Source of the DNA: Streptomyces blattellae
GTDB taxonomy: Bacteria; Actinomycetota; Actinomycetes; Streptomycetales; Streptomycetaceae
Assembly: GCF_009709555.1 (NCBI RefSeq)
Contig: NZ_WJBG01000003.1
Span: 36,646-100,645 of the forward strand
Length of the DNA: 64,000 nt
Direction: 5' to 3'
Below, one piece after another: positions 20,048-29,292 of this stretch (positions within the stretch are counted from its first letter, which is position 1; each line of letters opens with the position of its first letter). A model generated the notes under the pieces. It did not search any database, was not told the DNA's origin, and saw only the letters and a list, made by a program, of their open reading frames with translations. The position numbers and the translations under genes were made by a program.

Positions 20048-20482
20048 GTGAGCAGCCTCCCCCACAGAACAGCAGCGGCCGCGGGCGCCTTCGCGGCGGT
20101 CGCTCTCCTGGTCACCGCTCCCCCTGCCGGCACCGCGGGCATCCGGGACCTCACCGCCGATGTGCTCGCCGACCGCGACGTGCCCCTCACCGGCGACCCG
20201 GTCGTCACCGTGCCCTCCCGGGGCGTCGACGGCATCGACGCCACCCTGACGACCGCGGCAACGACCCCGGCGACCACCGCAAGCCCCTCCCCGACCCTCG
20301 CCACCCGCACGGCAGCCGACGCGACGCCCACGGACACGCGCACGGCGAGCGCGACGAGCGACGCGTTCGGCTGGTGGCCCTATGTGCTGGGACTCGGCCT
20401 GCTGGGCGGACTGATGGTGCCGCCGACACGAGGGACACAGGGGCACGGGGGACGACGCGGGGGCGGGCGGCATGCGGGGTAG
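20048..20482 (+). CDS. Exported, membrane-anchored small protein, unknown function
   Basis: A 144-residue protein: signal-like hydrophobic stretch (AAAAGAFAAVALLVTAPPAG), a Thr/Ala/Pro-rich linker (about 65-105), one C-terminal helix (FGWWPYVLGLGLLGGLMV) and a Gly/Arg-rich cytoplasmic tail. The layout is that of a surface protein with a C-terminal anchor. No LPXTG sorting motif is seen. Start GTG at 20048 is tentative. Confidence 0.5.
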   Translation: MSSLPHRTAAAAGAFAAVALLVTAPPAGTAGIRDLTADVLADRDVPLTGDPVVTVPSRGVDGIDATLTTAATTPATTASPSPTLATRTAADATPTDTRTASATSDAFGWWPYVLGLGLLGGLMVPPTRGTQGHGGRRGGGRHAG

Positions 20483-20585
20483 GGGGGCACATGGCGCTGG
20501 CGGCCCACGGCACCACGCCCGCACCACCACCGCGCGCTCACCACTCCGCTGACAGCGCGACGGACCCGAGCGGGCGGCGCAGGCG

Positions 20586-21689
20586 TCAGTGTCCGCTCGG
20601 TGCCTGCGGAAAGCCCAGTCGCGGGGCCAGATCGCGCGCCTCGGCCGCCCAGCCGGCGAGGAAGGCGAGCGTCAACCCGCGTTCACGGTAACGGAGTTCG
20701 GCGGAGACGGTACGGGCGCCGCCGTAGTCGAGCTGCTCCTCACCGGCGCGGGCGAGCATGAGGGCGGTGATCCAGTCGTACTTCACCGCGGACGCGCACA
20801 CGCCCAGCCGTACCAGCCGCTCGTCCCCCTGCCAGCCGCTCTCCCGCAGACCGTGCAGATAGGCCTCGTACGCCCGTGCCGCGTATCCGGGCAGCCGGGC
20901 GGCGGGGATGAACAGATCGAAAACGGTGTCGGGAAGGTAGTTGCCGAGGTCCTCGCCGAGCGCGCCGTCCCCGGCGAAAGCCCAGTCGAACAGGACGCTG
21001 TCCGGGCCGTGGGAGCGGACGTTGGCGGGCCACTGGTCGAGATGGCTGAAGGCGCGCGGCAGGGACTCCATGACGTCCAGGAACCACGCGCGGTCCTGGT
21101 GGAGGCGGACCATGTCATGGCGCAGGCCGGCGGGGAAGTGGTCTCGGACCAGAGGCTGTTGCCAAGCCTCGCCGTCGTCGAGCAGTTCCTGGCCGAGCGT
21201 GTTGCTGCTCACGTACTGCCGCAGGAAACCGCGGGTCAGCCACGGCATGTCGTCCGGGTGCACGGCTCCCTGGGCGGCGCCCAGGCGGCGGGCGTGCTCG
21301 ACATGCCGGGCGAGAGGCCAGGCGGTGCCCGGTTCGCCGGGCACGTCTTCCAGCCACAGCGCCACATCGCCGTCCGCACGTTCGACGCAGGCCAGCAGCC
21401 GGGGCGCGCGGATGCCGTACTGCTGCCAGAGTTGCGCGAGCCCGGACTCGTAGAGATGGGCCTCGCGGCGCCAGTGGTTCCAGTGCCGGGGTTCGTCCGA
21501 GGCGGCCCACCGTCCGGTGGCCGCCTTGTTGCGGGTGAGCAGCTTCAGAACGGCCGAGCGGTCCCCGGCGGTGACCCGCCAGACGCCCGCCGTGACACCG
21601 TTCTTGGGGTTGTGGACGAGAGGTTCGAAAACGGCTTCTTCGGTTCCGAGGACCTCGCGCGCCTCGGCGTCTCCATCCAGGACAGGCAT
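20586..21689 (-). CDS. Aminoglycoside phosphotransferase (APH) family protein
   Basis: A 367-residue kinase-fold protein. The catalytic loop FSHLDQWPANV (HxDxxxxN) and the metal site LFDWAFAG are both present, with a nucleotide-binding N-lobe (WRVTAGDRSAVLKLL). The phosphoryl acceptor is unknown; most members of this broad family in Streptomyces are not resistance enzymes. The gene stands alone between a small exported protein and a transposase relic. Confidence 0.85.
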   Translation of the reverse strand: MPVLDGDAEAREVLGTEEAVFEPLVHNPKNGVTAGVWRVTAGDRSAVLKLLTRNKAATGRWAASDEPRHWNHWRREAHLYESGLAQLWQQYGIRAPRLLACVERADGDVALWLEDVPGEPGTAWPLARHVEHARRLGAAQGAVHPDDMPWLTRGFLRQYVSSNTLGQELLDDGEAWQQPLVRDHFPAGLRHDMVRLHQDRAWFLDVMESLPRAFSHLDQWPANVRSHGPDSVLFDWAFAGDGALGEDLGNYLPDTVFDLFIPAARLPGYAARAYEAYLHGLRESGWQGDERLVRLGVCASAVKYDWITALMLARAGEEQLDYGGARTVSAELRYRERGLTLAFLAGWAAEARDLAPRLGFPQAPSGH

Positions 21690-21849
21690 GCGGCAAGGCT
21701 AGCTATGGCCTGTTCTGAGTTGCCCCGTCGTCCGCGCGGAACGCGGGCGCAGCGGCGGAGTGGGGGGGGAGCGAGCGGCGCCGTGCGGCATGGGGGTCCC
21801 CCGCTCAAGCGAAGGGGGCGCAGTTCAGGGGGTGCGTAGCTAAGCGGTC

Positions 21850-22540
21850 ATGGCTAGGTCAAGTGCTGATCCCTCTCGGCGCCCGAGCCCCCGACCGCGG
21901 GCCCGCGCCGCGGTCCGCCGCCGGGTGTGGAAGCTGCTCCAGCAGCGCGAGGACGGCTTCCCCTGGATCACCGTGAACGGCAGGCCGCTTGAAGGCTGGA
22001 CCGTGCTGGACTCCGACGCCGCCCCGGTGGCCGGCGCATCCGAGAAAGAGGGCGCCGCCGGCACCTGCAAGAAGGGCGTCTTCGGCCTGTGCCCGTGCTG
22101 GTGTACTGCGACACCCGCGGCGAGATGCTCGCCCAGAAACTGCGGCCCGGCGACGCCGGCTGCAACGACACCGACGACAACATCGGCACCTTCGTGCAGG
22201 CCGTTGAGCAACTGCCCGGCCCCCACCGCAAGAAGATCCTGTTCCGGACCGACGGGGCCGGGTTCTCCCACGGCCTGCTCGCCTGGATCGCCTCCGCCGG
22301 TGGATGACTCCACCCCTGCTACACCTGGGAGTACTCCACCAGTTGGACCTTCACCCAGCGAGATGGACGCCGTGCTCGGCGTCGACGCGCTGGAGCAGCG
22401 CACCAGCCGCACGCTGTGGGAGGCCGCGCTCCAGGCCGACGGCACGGTGCGCGAGAAGGCGTTCGGGGTGGAGGTCACCGGCCTGCTCGGCGACTTGCCC
22501 TCCTGGCCGAAGGGCCTTGACGTCCTCGTGGTCCTGTTCT
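21850..22540 (+). pseudogene. IS1380-family transposase, truncated and frameshifted
   Basis: Fragments of one transposase are spread over two frames: VRRRVWKLLQQREDGFPWITV, GWTVLDSDAA and KEGAAGTCKKGVFG in frame 1; LVYCDTRGEMLAQKLRPGDAG, DDNIGTFVQAVEQLPG and KKILFRTDGAGFSHGLLAW in frame 3 (22089-22307); then WEAALQADGTVREKAFGVEV and LTGLLGDLPSWPKGLDV-like sequence back in frame 1. These correspond to the middle and late part of IS1380 (DDE) transposases. About 100 N-terminal residues and the C-terminus are missing, and no terminal inverted repeats were found. Confidence 0.75.
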
Positions 22541-22576
22541 GTCCCTCTTCCTGCCCTGCGGGTCAAGCCTTGCGGG

Positions 22577-23643
22577 TCAGCGCCACGCTCCCGACAGGTC
22601 CCGGGCGACTACCGCGGTCAGGACCCGTACGCCGTGTGTCGAACCCGGGTCGAGGTCGGTGAGTTCGCTTACGCGGCGCAGGCGGTAGTCGAGGGTACGG
22701 GGGTGGATGTCGAGGGCCGCCGCGGCGGGGCCGCGGTTCATGTCGTGGCGGTAGTAGGCGTCGAGGGTGACGAAGAGGTCCGGGCCCGTCTCCAGGAGCC
22801 GGGCCGTGGAGCGGAGCCAGCTGTCGACGAACGGCACCTCCACCACGCCCAGTTCGACGAACACGTCGGCCAGGGTGTGCGGTCTCAGCCGGGCCGACGT
22901 CCGCAGCGGGGCCGCCCTGCTGATCCGCCGGGCCCGTTCGAGCGCCGAGGCCAGGCCGGTCACCGGCGCGGTGGCGGCACCGGCGGCACAGCGGCGGCCG
23001 AGGGCGTCGGCGAAGGGCGGTCCGGGACGAGAGTGGCTACGGCGGGTTCGGGGTCGGAATCCGGCAGTGCGGCAGTGCGGCAGGGGCGGAGTCCGGGATC
23101 AGGGCGATCAGTTCGCCGCTCTCCGCTCCCGTGCCTGGGGCGTCGGCGGGCTCCCGTTCCGTGTGCCACCTCATCGGTACCTGGTGGGTCTTCAGCAGGG
23201 CCTCGATGTCGTTCTCCGGGTCGCGGTCGCCCGGTGGGCGGCCCGGGACCCGGACCACCAACACCGTGTAGGCGTCGGCCAGTTCCATGTCGGCGCGCTG
23301 GGCCAGCTCCGCCGCTGCGCCGTTCTCCGACGGCAACGCCCTTGCCAGCATGGCGACTTGTTCGGCGTACGGCATACGGCGGCGCAGCACCGACTCGTAG
23401 CCGCCGCGGTAGGCGTGGATGCCGCGCTCGCCCTGCGGGGGCGATCCAGCGCATGAGGCACATGAGTTCGTCGAGGTCACCCCCGCGCAGGGTGTCCGTC
23501 GCCTCGTTGATCTCGCGCAGCATCAGCTCGGTGTGGATGCCCAGGACGAGTTGGCGCGAGTCCAGCGACATGCCCGCCTCGGCCCGCACCTCGCCCATCG
23601 ACGCGATGAAAGCCAGGTCCTCGTCGGTCAGCATGCCGTTCAC
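22577..23643 (-). pseudogene. PucR/CdaR-type transcriptional regulator, frameshifted
   Basis: Three consecutive minus-strand frames together make one regulator. Frame A (from 23643): MLTDEDLAFIASMGEVRAEAG and HTELMLREINEATDTL. Frame B (to 23037): GERGIHAYRGGYESVLRR and MLARALPSENGAAAELAQ. Frame C (from 22963): VFVELGVVEVPFVDSWLRS, DAYYRHDMNRGPAAAALDIH and PRTLDYRLRRVSELTDLDP, the PucR C-terminal helix-turn-helix. At least two frameshifts, with loss of residues between B and C, make it nonfunctional unless the sequence contains errors. It lies head to tail beside the IS1380 relic and divergent from the DUF4394 gene. Confidence 0.75.
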
Positions 23644-23919
23644 CCAGGGCGAGGGGGGTGCCGACAGACGAAAACCGGATGCCCGTTTATCACTCCGGGT
23701 GAAACCGTGAAGGGTGTGCGGGCACGGTGTTTGTCACAGTGCGCAAAGTTCGTTTATCGGGGCGCACTTGTGGCTCGATTCCCTTGTGAGCGGGCTGGGG
23801 CCTCGGCTTAATGAGACCCGTGCCCGCCGCCCGAGCAGGGACCGATTCGGAAAAGGGACCACTCCGAATTCGCGGGGCGCGGGCCACCCACTGACCTGTG
23901 TTCAAACGGGAGGCCAACA

Positions 23920-24816
23920 ATGCTGAAAGCCATGAAATCCGGGACCCGGAAGAGAATCGCGACCGCCGCCGCCGTCGTGACCGCGGCCACCGCGCTCATC
24001 GTGACCTCGCCGGGCTCCGGCTCCGCCGCCGTCACCGCCACTCCCAGCCTGCAGGCGTTCGGGATCACCGGTGACGGCCTGACCATGGCCAGCTTCTCCA
24101 CCGACGCCCCAGGGATCCTCAACTGGGTCCGGGATGTCACCGGACTCAGCGGCGACACCAGGCTGGTCGGTATCGACCACCGGGTGCAGAACGGTCTCAT
24201 GTACGGCCTCGGTGAGAAGGGCGGCATCTACACGATCACCACCCCGCCGCCCGGTAGCAGCAACAACGTGGTCGTCACCAAGGTCTCCCAGCTCCAGGTC
24301 GCGCTCTACGGCACCACCTTCGACATCGACTTCAACCCGGCGGCCGACCGGCTGCGGGTGATCAGCAACAACGGCCAGAACCTGCGCCACAACCTGAACG
24401 ACGGCACCACGGCCACCGACAGCAGCCTGAACATCCCGCCGGCGACCACGGCCGCCACCGGCGTGACCGGCGCCGCGTACACGAACAACGACCTGGTCGG
24501 CTCCACCGGCACCACGCTCACCAACGTGGACACTTTCAACGACCAGATCACCATCCAGTCGCCTCCGAACGCCGGCAACCTCGTCCCGACCGGCCTGCTC
24601 GGCTTCGACGCGAACCTCGACGCCGGCTACGACATCTTCAGCACCCTCACCAACGGCAAGACGACCGCCAACACCGCCTTCGCCACCATCACGCCGTACA
24701 ACGGCAGGGCGTCCTTCTACAGCATCGACATCCTCACCGGCGCACCGACGCTCATCGGTACGTTCCCGAACTCAGTCCAGATCACGGACTTCACCATCAC
24801 GATCAGCGGCAGCTGA
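23920..24816 (+). CDS. Secreted DUF4394 protein
   Basis: A 298-residue protein with a signal peptide (KRIATAAAVVTAATALIVTSPGSGSAA) and a DUF4394 domain over the rest. Typical elements are LQAFGITGDGLTMASFSTD, RLVGIDHRVQNGLMYGLGE, GTTFDIDFNPAADRLRVISN, GQNLRHNLNDG and GAAYTNNDL. The family is thought to be beta-propeller-like and its function is unknown. GGGAGG lies upstream of the ATG. The broken PucR gene divergent from it may have been its regulator. A strong terminator follows. Confidence 0.88.
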   Translation: MLKAMKSGTRKRIATAAAVVTAATALIVTSPGSGSAAVTATPSLQAFGITGDGLTMASFSTDAPGILNWVRDVTGLSGDTRLVGIDHRVQNGLMYGLGEKGGIYTITTPPPGSSNNVVVTKVSQLQVALYGTTFDIDFNPAADRLRVISNNGQNLRHNLNDGTTATDSSLNIPPATTAATGVTGAAYTNNDLVGSTGTTLTNVDTFNDQITIQSPPNAGNLVPTGLLGFDANLDAGYDIFSTLTNGKTTANTAFATITPYNGRASFYSIDILTGAPTLIGTFPNSVQITDFTITISGS

Positions 24817-24841
24817 CCCCGCCGGGTCATCGCCTCACCTT

Positions 24842-24874
24842 CTCGCCGCGGCCCGCTACCTGGGCCGCGGCGAG
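24842..24874. terminator. Terminator hairpin, 13-bp perfect stem
   Basis: CTCGCCGCGGCCC and GGGCCGCGGCGAG pair perfectly around a seven-base loop, 26 bases after the DUF4394 stop. The rest of the gap to 25071 shows no gene. Confidence 0.85.
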
Positions 24875-25070
24875 TCCGTCTGCCTGCCCCGGCGCAGGGC
24901 GCGGGCGCACCAGCCTCATCTCGCCTGGCGGCTTCCGGGCTGAGAGGGCCGAAGAGGACGGGCGCGTCTGGGAAGGGCGTGATCGTAACCCGGCATCCCG
25001 CATCGTGAGCCACCCGTCCATCTACTGGACCCAGTCGGCTGTTCGTCGCGTGTTCGACTAGCGTCGGTGC

Positions 25071-26009
25071 ATGACCAGCGACACCCCCGATGCCGTGTCC
25101 TTCGCGGACGCCACCCTCACCGAGGCCCTTGCCGCCGGAACCGTCGTTCTCGACGGCGGTATGTCCAACCAGCTGGAGTCCGCCGGGCACGACCTGAGTG
25201 ACGGGCTGTGGTCGGCGCGGCTGCTCGCCGAGGAGCCCGAGGCGATCACCGAGGCCCACCTCGCCTACTTCGAGGCGGGCGCGAACGTGGCGATCACCTC
25301 CAGTTATCAGGCCACCTTCGAGGGCTTCGGCAAGCGGGGGATCGGACGGGCGCGGGCGGCCGAACTGCTCACGCTCAGTGTGGAGCTGGCCCGCGAGGCC
25401 GCTCGTCGCGCGCGGACGGGCCGGCCGCTGTGGGTGGCCGCGTCGGTGGGCCCGTACGGGGCGATGCTCGCGGACGGCTCCGAATACCGGGGCCGGTACG
25501 GGCTGAGCGTCGATGAGCTGGAGCGTTTCCACCGGCCACGGCTCGAAGTGCTGGCCGGCGCCCGGCCCGACGTACTGGCGCTGGAAACGGTTCCCGACGC
25601 CGACGAGGCCGCCGCGCTGCTGCGGGCGGTGCGTGGACTCGGCGTCCCGGCCTGGCTGTCGTACACGGTCGACGGGGATCGTACGCGTGCCGGGCAGCCG
25701 TTGGCGGAGGCGTTCGGGCCGGCCGCCGAGGCGGACGAGGTGATCGCGGTCGGGGTGAACTGCTGCGCGCCCGAGGACGTCGACGCCGCGATCCGGATCG
25801 CGGCCCGGGTCACCGGAAAACCGGTCGTCGTGTATCCCAACAGCGGTGAGGCCTGGGACGCCGGGGCCCGCGCCTGGACCGGCCGGTCCAGCTTCGCGCC
25901 CGAGCAGGTGCGGGGCTGGCAGGAGGCGGGGGCGCGGCTGATCGGCGGGTGCTGCCGGGTGGGTCCGGAGGCGATCACGTCGATCGCGCGGACGCTGGCG
26001 CCCGCGTAA
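25071..26009 (+). CDS. mmuM: Homocysteine S-methyltransferase
   Basis: A 312-residue TIM-barrel enzyme that transfers a methyl group from S-methylmethionine (or a related donor) to homocysteine, forming methionine. The zinc ligands are visible: the cysteine in VGVNCCAPEDV and the pair in LIGGCCRVGP. VLDGGMSNQLE at the N-terminus and SYQATFEGF are typical. It lacks the large cobalamin domains of MetH, and its length is right for MmuM. It is not in an operon. Confidence 0.93.
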   Translation: MTSDTPDAVSFADATLTEALAAGTVVLDGGMSNQLESAGHDLSDGLWSARLLAEEPEAITEAHLAYFEAGANVAITSSYQATFEGFGKRGIGRARAAELLTLSVELAREAARRARTGRPLWVAASVGPYGAMLADGSEYRGRYGLSVDELERFHRPRLEVLAGARPDVLALETVPDADEAAALLRAVRGLGVPAWLSYTVDGDRTRAGQPLAEAFGPAAEADEVIAVGVNCCAPEDVDAAIRIAARVTGKPVVVYPNSGEAWDAGARAWTGRSSFAPEQVRGWQEAGARLIGGCCRVGPEAITSIARTLAPA

Positions 26010-26199
26010 ACGCTCCGCTGGAAGTGCGGCGCTGTGCCGTCGGCCGTCTGCGGCGCCGTCATGGCTGGTCGCGCGGTCCCCCGCGCCCCTACAGGGCGCC
26101 TCCGAACCGCAGCCGGCTTCGCCCGGCCCGCGTGCGCAGCGTGAGATCCCGGCGTTCCGCCCCTCGTTCCTGCCGCTTCCCACTGCTAGCCTCCGGATT

Positions 26200-26213
26200 G
26201 GGAACCGGTTTCC
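26200..26213. promoter_or_regulatory. LacI-type operator (AACCGGTT class)
   Basis: GGGAACCGGTTTCC is a near-perfect palindrome centred on AACCGGTT, about 40 bases upstream of the adjacent LacI gene start. It probably mediates autoregulation. Related sites occur at 39078, 39192 and 42303. Confidence 0.65.
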
Positions 26214-26252
26214 ACCGTGTTGCCGCAGCTGACGAAGGGGGCGGGGCGGAGC

Positions 26253-27302
26253 ATGACGAGGAAGAGCGCGGACGCGAGTCGCAGCACCATCCGGGACGTG
26301 GCGGCGCGCGCGGGTGTGTCCGCGTCGACGGTGTCGCGGGTGCTGGGCGGGGTGTATCCGGTGAGTTCGGCGACCCGCACTCGGGTGATGCGGGCGGTGC
26401 GCGAGCTGGACTATGTCGCCGACGCGCGCGCCAAGGCGGTGGCGGGTGTCGCCACGCCCACGCTGGCGTTCGTGCTGGAGGACATCACCGGACCGTCGTT
26501 CGCGCACATGGCGCACGGCGTGGAGCGGGAGGCGACCCGGCTCGGGCATCTGTGCGTGGTGTGCAGCACGGACGGCGACGTCCGGCACGAGCTGGAGTTC
26601 GTCGAGATGATGCGCGCCCAGCGGGCCGCCGCCGTGATCCTGGTGGGCGGCTCCGCCGACACCCCCGAGTACCGCGAGCGCACCCGCCGGATGGCCGACC
26701 AGCTGGCGTCGGCGGGCTCCCGGCTGGTGCTGTGCGGCCGCCCGCCGCTGGGGCCCGGGGCGCCGGTGACGGTCATCGAGTACGACAACGAGGGCGGCGC
26801 CTACGCCCTGGTCGCCCATGTCCTCTCCCGGGGCCACCGCCGGGTGCTGTTCCTCGGCGGCAAGCCCGACCACACCACCGCGCAGGGCCGTGAACGCGGT
26901 TACCTCGCCGCGCACCGCGCCCGCGGTCTGGAGCCGGACCCGGCGCTGCTCCTCCACGGCGACTTCACCCGCGACTCCGGTCACCGTCTGCTGCGCGAGG
27001 CACTGAAACGGGGACTGGAGTTCACGGCCGTGGTGGCCGCCACCGACATGGTCGCCGCGGGCGCGCTCACCGCCCTGCACGAGGCGGGCCTGGACGTTCC
27101 CGGCGATGTTTCGCTGGCCGGTTACGACGACATTCCCTTCGCCCGTGACCTCCACCCGGCCCTGACCACGGTCCACGTCCCCTACGAGGAACTGGGCCGT
27201 CTCGCCGTCCGCACGGCACTGGGCCGCACCCCCGAAACCCCGGACGAGCACCTGCTGTTGGGCACGCACGTGGTGGTGCGGGACTCCGTCGCGGCGAGGT
27301 GA
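26253..27302 (+). CDS. LacI-family transcriptional regulator (paralogue A)
   Basis: A 349-residue repressor. The helix-turn-helix TIRDVAARAGVSASTVSRVL (about 12-31) precedes the hinge helix (RAKAVAG) and a periplasmic-binding-protein-like effector domain. It is closely similar to the regulator at 41080: both carry YDNEGGAYA, TTAQGR, TDMVAAGA or TDVVAAGA, GYDDIP and TTVHVPYEE. ATG at 26253 has GGCGGAG upstream; a GTG at 26217 would overlap the operator region. The ligand is unknown but is presumably an oligosaccharide of the pectin island. Confidence 0.93.
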   Translation: MTRKSADASRSTIRDVAARAGVSASTVSRVLGGVYPVSSATRTRVMRAVRELDYVADARAKAVAGVATPTLAFVLEDITGPSFAHMAHGVEREATRLGHLCVVCSTDGDVRHELEFVEMMRAQRAAAVILVGGSADTPEYRERTRRMADQLASAGSRLVLCGRPPLGPGAPVTVIEYDNEGGAYALVAHVLSRGHRRVLFLGGKPDHTTAQGRERGYLAAHRARGLEPDPALLLHGDFTRDSGHRLLREALKRGLEFTAVVAATDMVAAGALTALHEAGLDVPGDVSLAGYDDIPFARDLHPALTTVHVPYEELGRLAVRTALGRTPETPDEHLLLGTHVVVRDSVAAR

Positions 27303-27320
27303 CCGGCCCCGGTATCGTCC

Positions 27321-27580
27321 CCCGGCCTCAGGGCCGCCCGCCCGGTGTCAGGAACGCCCGCCCGATCTCAGGATCCTCCACCTGACCTCAGCAACACCCG
27401 CCCGACCCCAAGACCCTCCACCCCACCCCAGCAACACCCACCCGACCCCAAGACCCTCCACCCCACCCCAGCAACACCCACCCGACCCCAAGACCCTCCG
27501 ACCAGCCGCAGGATGCTCCGGCCCGCCTCAGGACCCTCCGACCAGCCGCAGGAGGCCCGCCCGGCGTCAGGAACGCCGTA
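27321..27580. repeat. Array of about 13 degenerate 20-bp direct repeats
   Basis: Units of exactly 20 bases run head to tail from 27321, close to CCCGACCTCAGGACCCTCCG, and slip by one base after 27560. Adjacent units at 27401-27500 alternate between two subtypes, giving a 40-bp higher-order period. There are no unique spacers. It fills the gap between convergent LacI and carboxylesterase genes and covers the last codons of the latter. Confidence 0.9.
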
Positions 27581-29171
27581 CCGACCCCGGCAGCCGCAAC
27601 CGTCGTACGACCGACCGGATTTCCGCGCCGCGCGCGAGCGCACCGTCCGCGGGAGCCGAGTCCGGAACCGCTTCCCGCGCCCGTGCGTCGGCCGCCCACA
27701 GGGCGAGTTCCGCGTCGCGCGGGCCGAAGGCGATCTCCGGCTCGCCGTCGCCGAACAGGCGGACCGGATGGGTGCCGTCCCAGTGCCGCCAGCCGGGGTC
27801 GCCATCGGTCGCGAACCGCACCCACGCCGAGTGCATCGCGTCCGCCAGCTCCTGCGGTCCACCCTCGCCGGCCAGTTTCCGCGCCTCGGGGAGGTCGCCG
27901 GTGCCGAAGACGAAGCCGAGTTCCAGGGCGTGGCAGGAGCCGAGGCCGGGGAGGCCGGAGGGCCAGGTGAACTCGTAGACGTACGACGACTGCGGGCGGG
28001 CGTCGGCCAGGCGGTGCAGCGGCAGGCGCAGCAGGTGGTCGGTGACCATCTGGCCGACGATCTCGGCGGTGCCCGCGTCGGGGTGGAGGGCGCGGTAGCC
28101 GCGCGGCACCTCGTGACCGCAGCGGCAGCGGGCCATGGCCCCGGCCAGGGCGACCGGGCCGAGCCGGTCGACGCGCTCCAGGAGCCCGCCGGGCACCAGC
28201 CACAGCCGGTACTCGTCGCGGGTCCAGCCCATCATCAGCTCGACGTCCCGCGCCGCGTCGCCCTCGGTCAGGGCCGCCAAGGGGTCGCGCGGGACGACAT
28301 CGCCGTCGACCACGATCCCGAAGGCGGGCCCGCCGAGCACCGGGCTGCTGAGCCTGCCCACGTCGGCCTGGGTGCGCAGGAGGAGTTCCCGGTCGACGTC
28401 GGCGAAGGCCGCGGCGGTGGCGGGGATCTTCAGCCGGGTGGCCATACGGCGCACCATCCGCCGTACCTTGTCCCGCTCGGCGGCCTCCGGCGGCCCGCTC
28501 TGCAGCACAGCCCGCCGGATGAGGCCCTGCGCCTGCGGGGCGGCGAGCAGCGCTCCGATGCTGATCGCCCCGGCCGACTGGCCGAACAGGGTCACCCGGT
28601 CGGGGTCGCCGCCGAAGGCCGCGATCGAGGCGTGCACCCACTGCAGTGCGGCGAGCTGGTCGCGCAGACCGGGGTTGGCCGGGGTGTCCGGAAACAGTCC
28701 GTAACCCTCTACTCCCAGTCGGTAGTTGACCGAGACGAACACGATGCCGTCGCGGGCGAAGTGGCTCCCTTCGTACACGGGCACGCACGAGGAGCCGCGG
28801 GTCAGGGCGCCGCCGTGCAGCCACACCATGACCGGGAGCCGGGCGCCGGGGCCCGGCTCGGGGGTCCAGACATTCAGGTTGAGGCAGTCCTCGCCGGGGA
28901 CGACCGGGTCGGACAGGTACTGCCCGAAGGCCTCGGAGTACGGCGGTTTCGGCGGGGTCGGCCCGAAGGCGCCCGCGTCCCGCACCCCGTCCCAGGGTTC
29001 CGGCCGCTCGGGCGGCCGGAACCTGCGGGTGCCGAACGGGGGCGCCGCGTACGGGATGCCCCGGAACACCGCGACGCCGTGCTCGTACCGGCCGCGCACG
29101 GCCCCGTACGGCGTCCTGATCACCGGGTCTTCGGCCGGCTCCGTCACCTGTCCCGTCTGGTCCGCCGTCAT
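27567..29171 (-). CDS. Carboxylesterase (type B, alpha/beta hydrolase)
   Basis: A 534-residue carboxylesterase with the typical start TPYGAVRGRYEHGVAVFRGIPYA, oxyanion segment VWLHGGAL (about 117-122) and nucleophile elbow FGQSAGA (S199); EDCLNLNVWTPE carries the usual cysteine. The catalytic histidine is probably in SCHALELGFVFG. No signal peptide is evident, so it is likely cytoplasmic. ATG at 29171 has GGTGGG upstream. Substrates could be acetyl or aromatic esters from imported oligosaccharides (inference from context). The 20-bp repeat array invades its 3' end, so its C-terminus may be repeat-derived. Confidence 0.88.
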   Translation of the reverse strand: MTADQTGQVTEPAEDPVIRTPYGAVRGRYEHGVAVFRGIPYAAPPFGTRRFRPPERPEPWDGVRDAGAFGPTPPKPPYSEAFGQYLSDPVVPGEDCLNLNVWTPEPGPGARLPVMVWLHGGALTRGSSCVPVYEGSHFARDGIVFVSVNYRLGVEGYGLFPDTPANPGLRDQLAALQWVHASIAAFGGDPDRVTLFGQSAGAISIGALLAAPQAQGLIRRAVLQSGPPEAAERDKVRRMVRRMATRLKIPATAAAFADVDRELLLRTQADVGRLSSPVLGGPAFGIVVDGDVVPRDPLAALTEGDAARDVELMMGWTRDEYRLWLVPGGLLERVDRLGPVALAGAMARCRCGHEVPRGYRALHPDAGTAEIVGQMVTDHLLRLPLHRLADARPQSSYVYEFTWPSGLPGLGSCHALELGFVFGTGDLPEARKLAGEGGPQELADAMHSAWVRFATDGDPGWRHWDGTHPVRLFGDGEPEIAFGPRDAELALWAADARAREAVPDSAPADGALARGAEIRSVVRRLRLPGSVRRS

Positions 29172-29292
29172 GCGCCCACCTGCTCTCGCCGCACTTCGTG
29201 CACCCTGCACATGTCAGAGCACCACATCACGAACGACTATTCCGGTGCGCGAGACGGCCTGGCGGGCGATGGGGCATACGCCCCGGAAACAG

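Noticed and set aside
20586..21689. Aminoglycoside resistance gene
   Set aside because: Only the broad kinase fold and catalytic loop are visible; nothing specific to antibiotic-modifying subgroups was seen.
21850..22540. Intact insertion sequence
   Set aside because: The transposase changes frame twice, lacks both ends, and no terminal inverted repeats or target duplication are visible.
27321..27580. Possible CRISPR array
   Set aside because: The 20-bp units are directly adjacent with no unique spacers, and no cas genes are in the window; it is a minisatellite.
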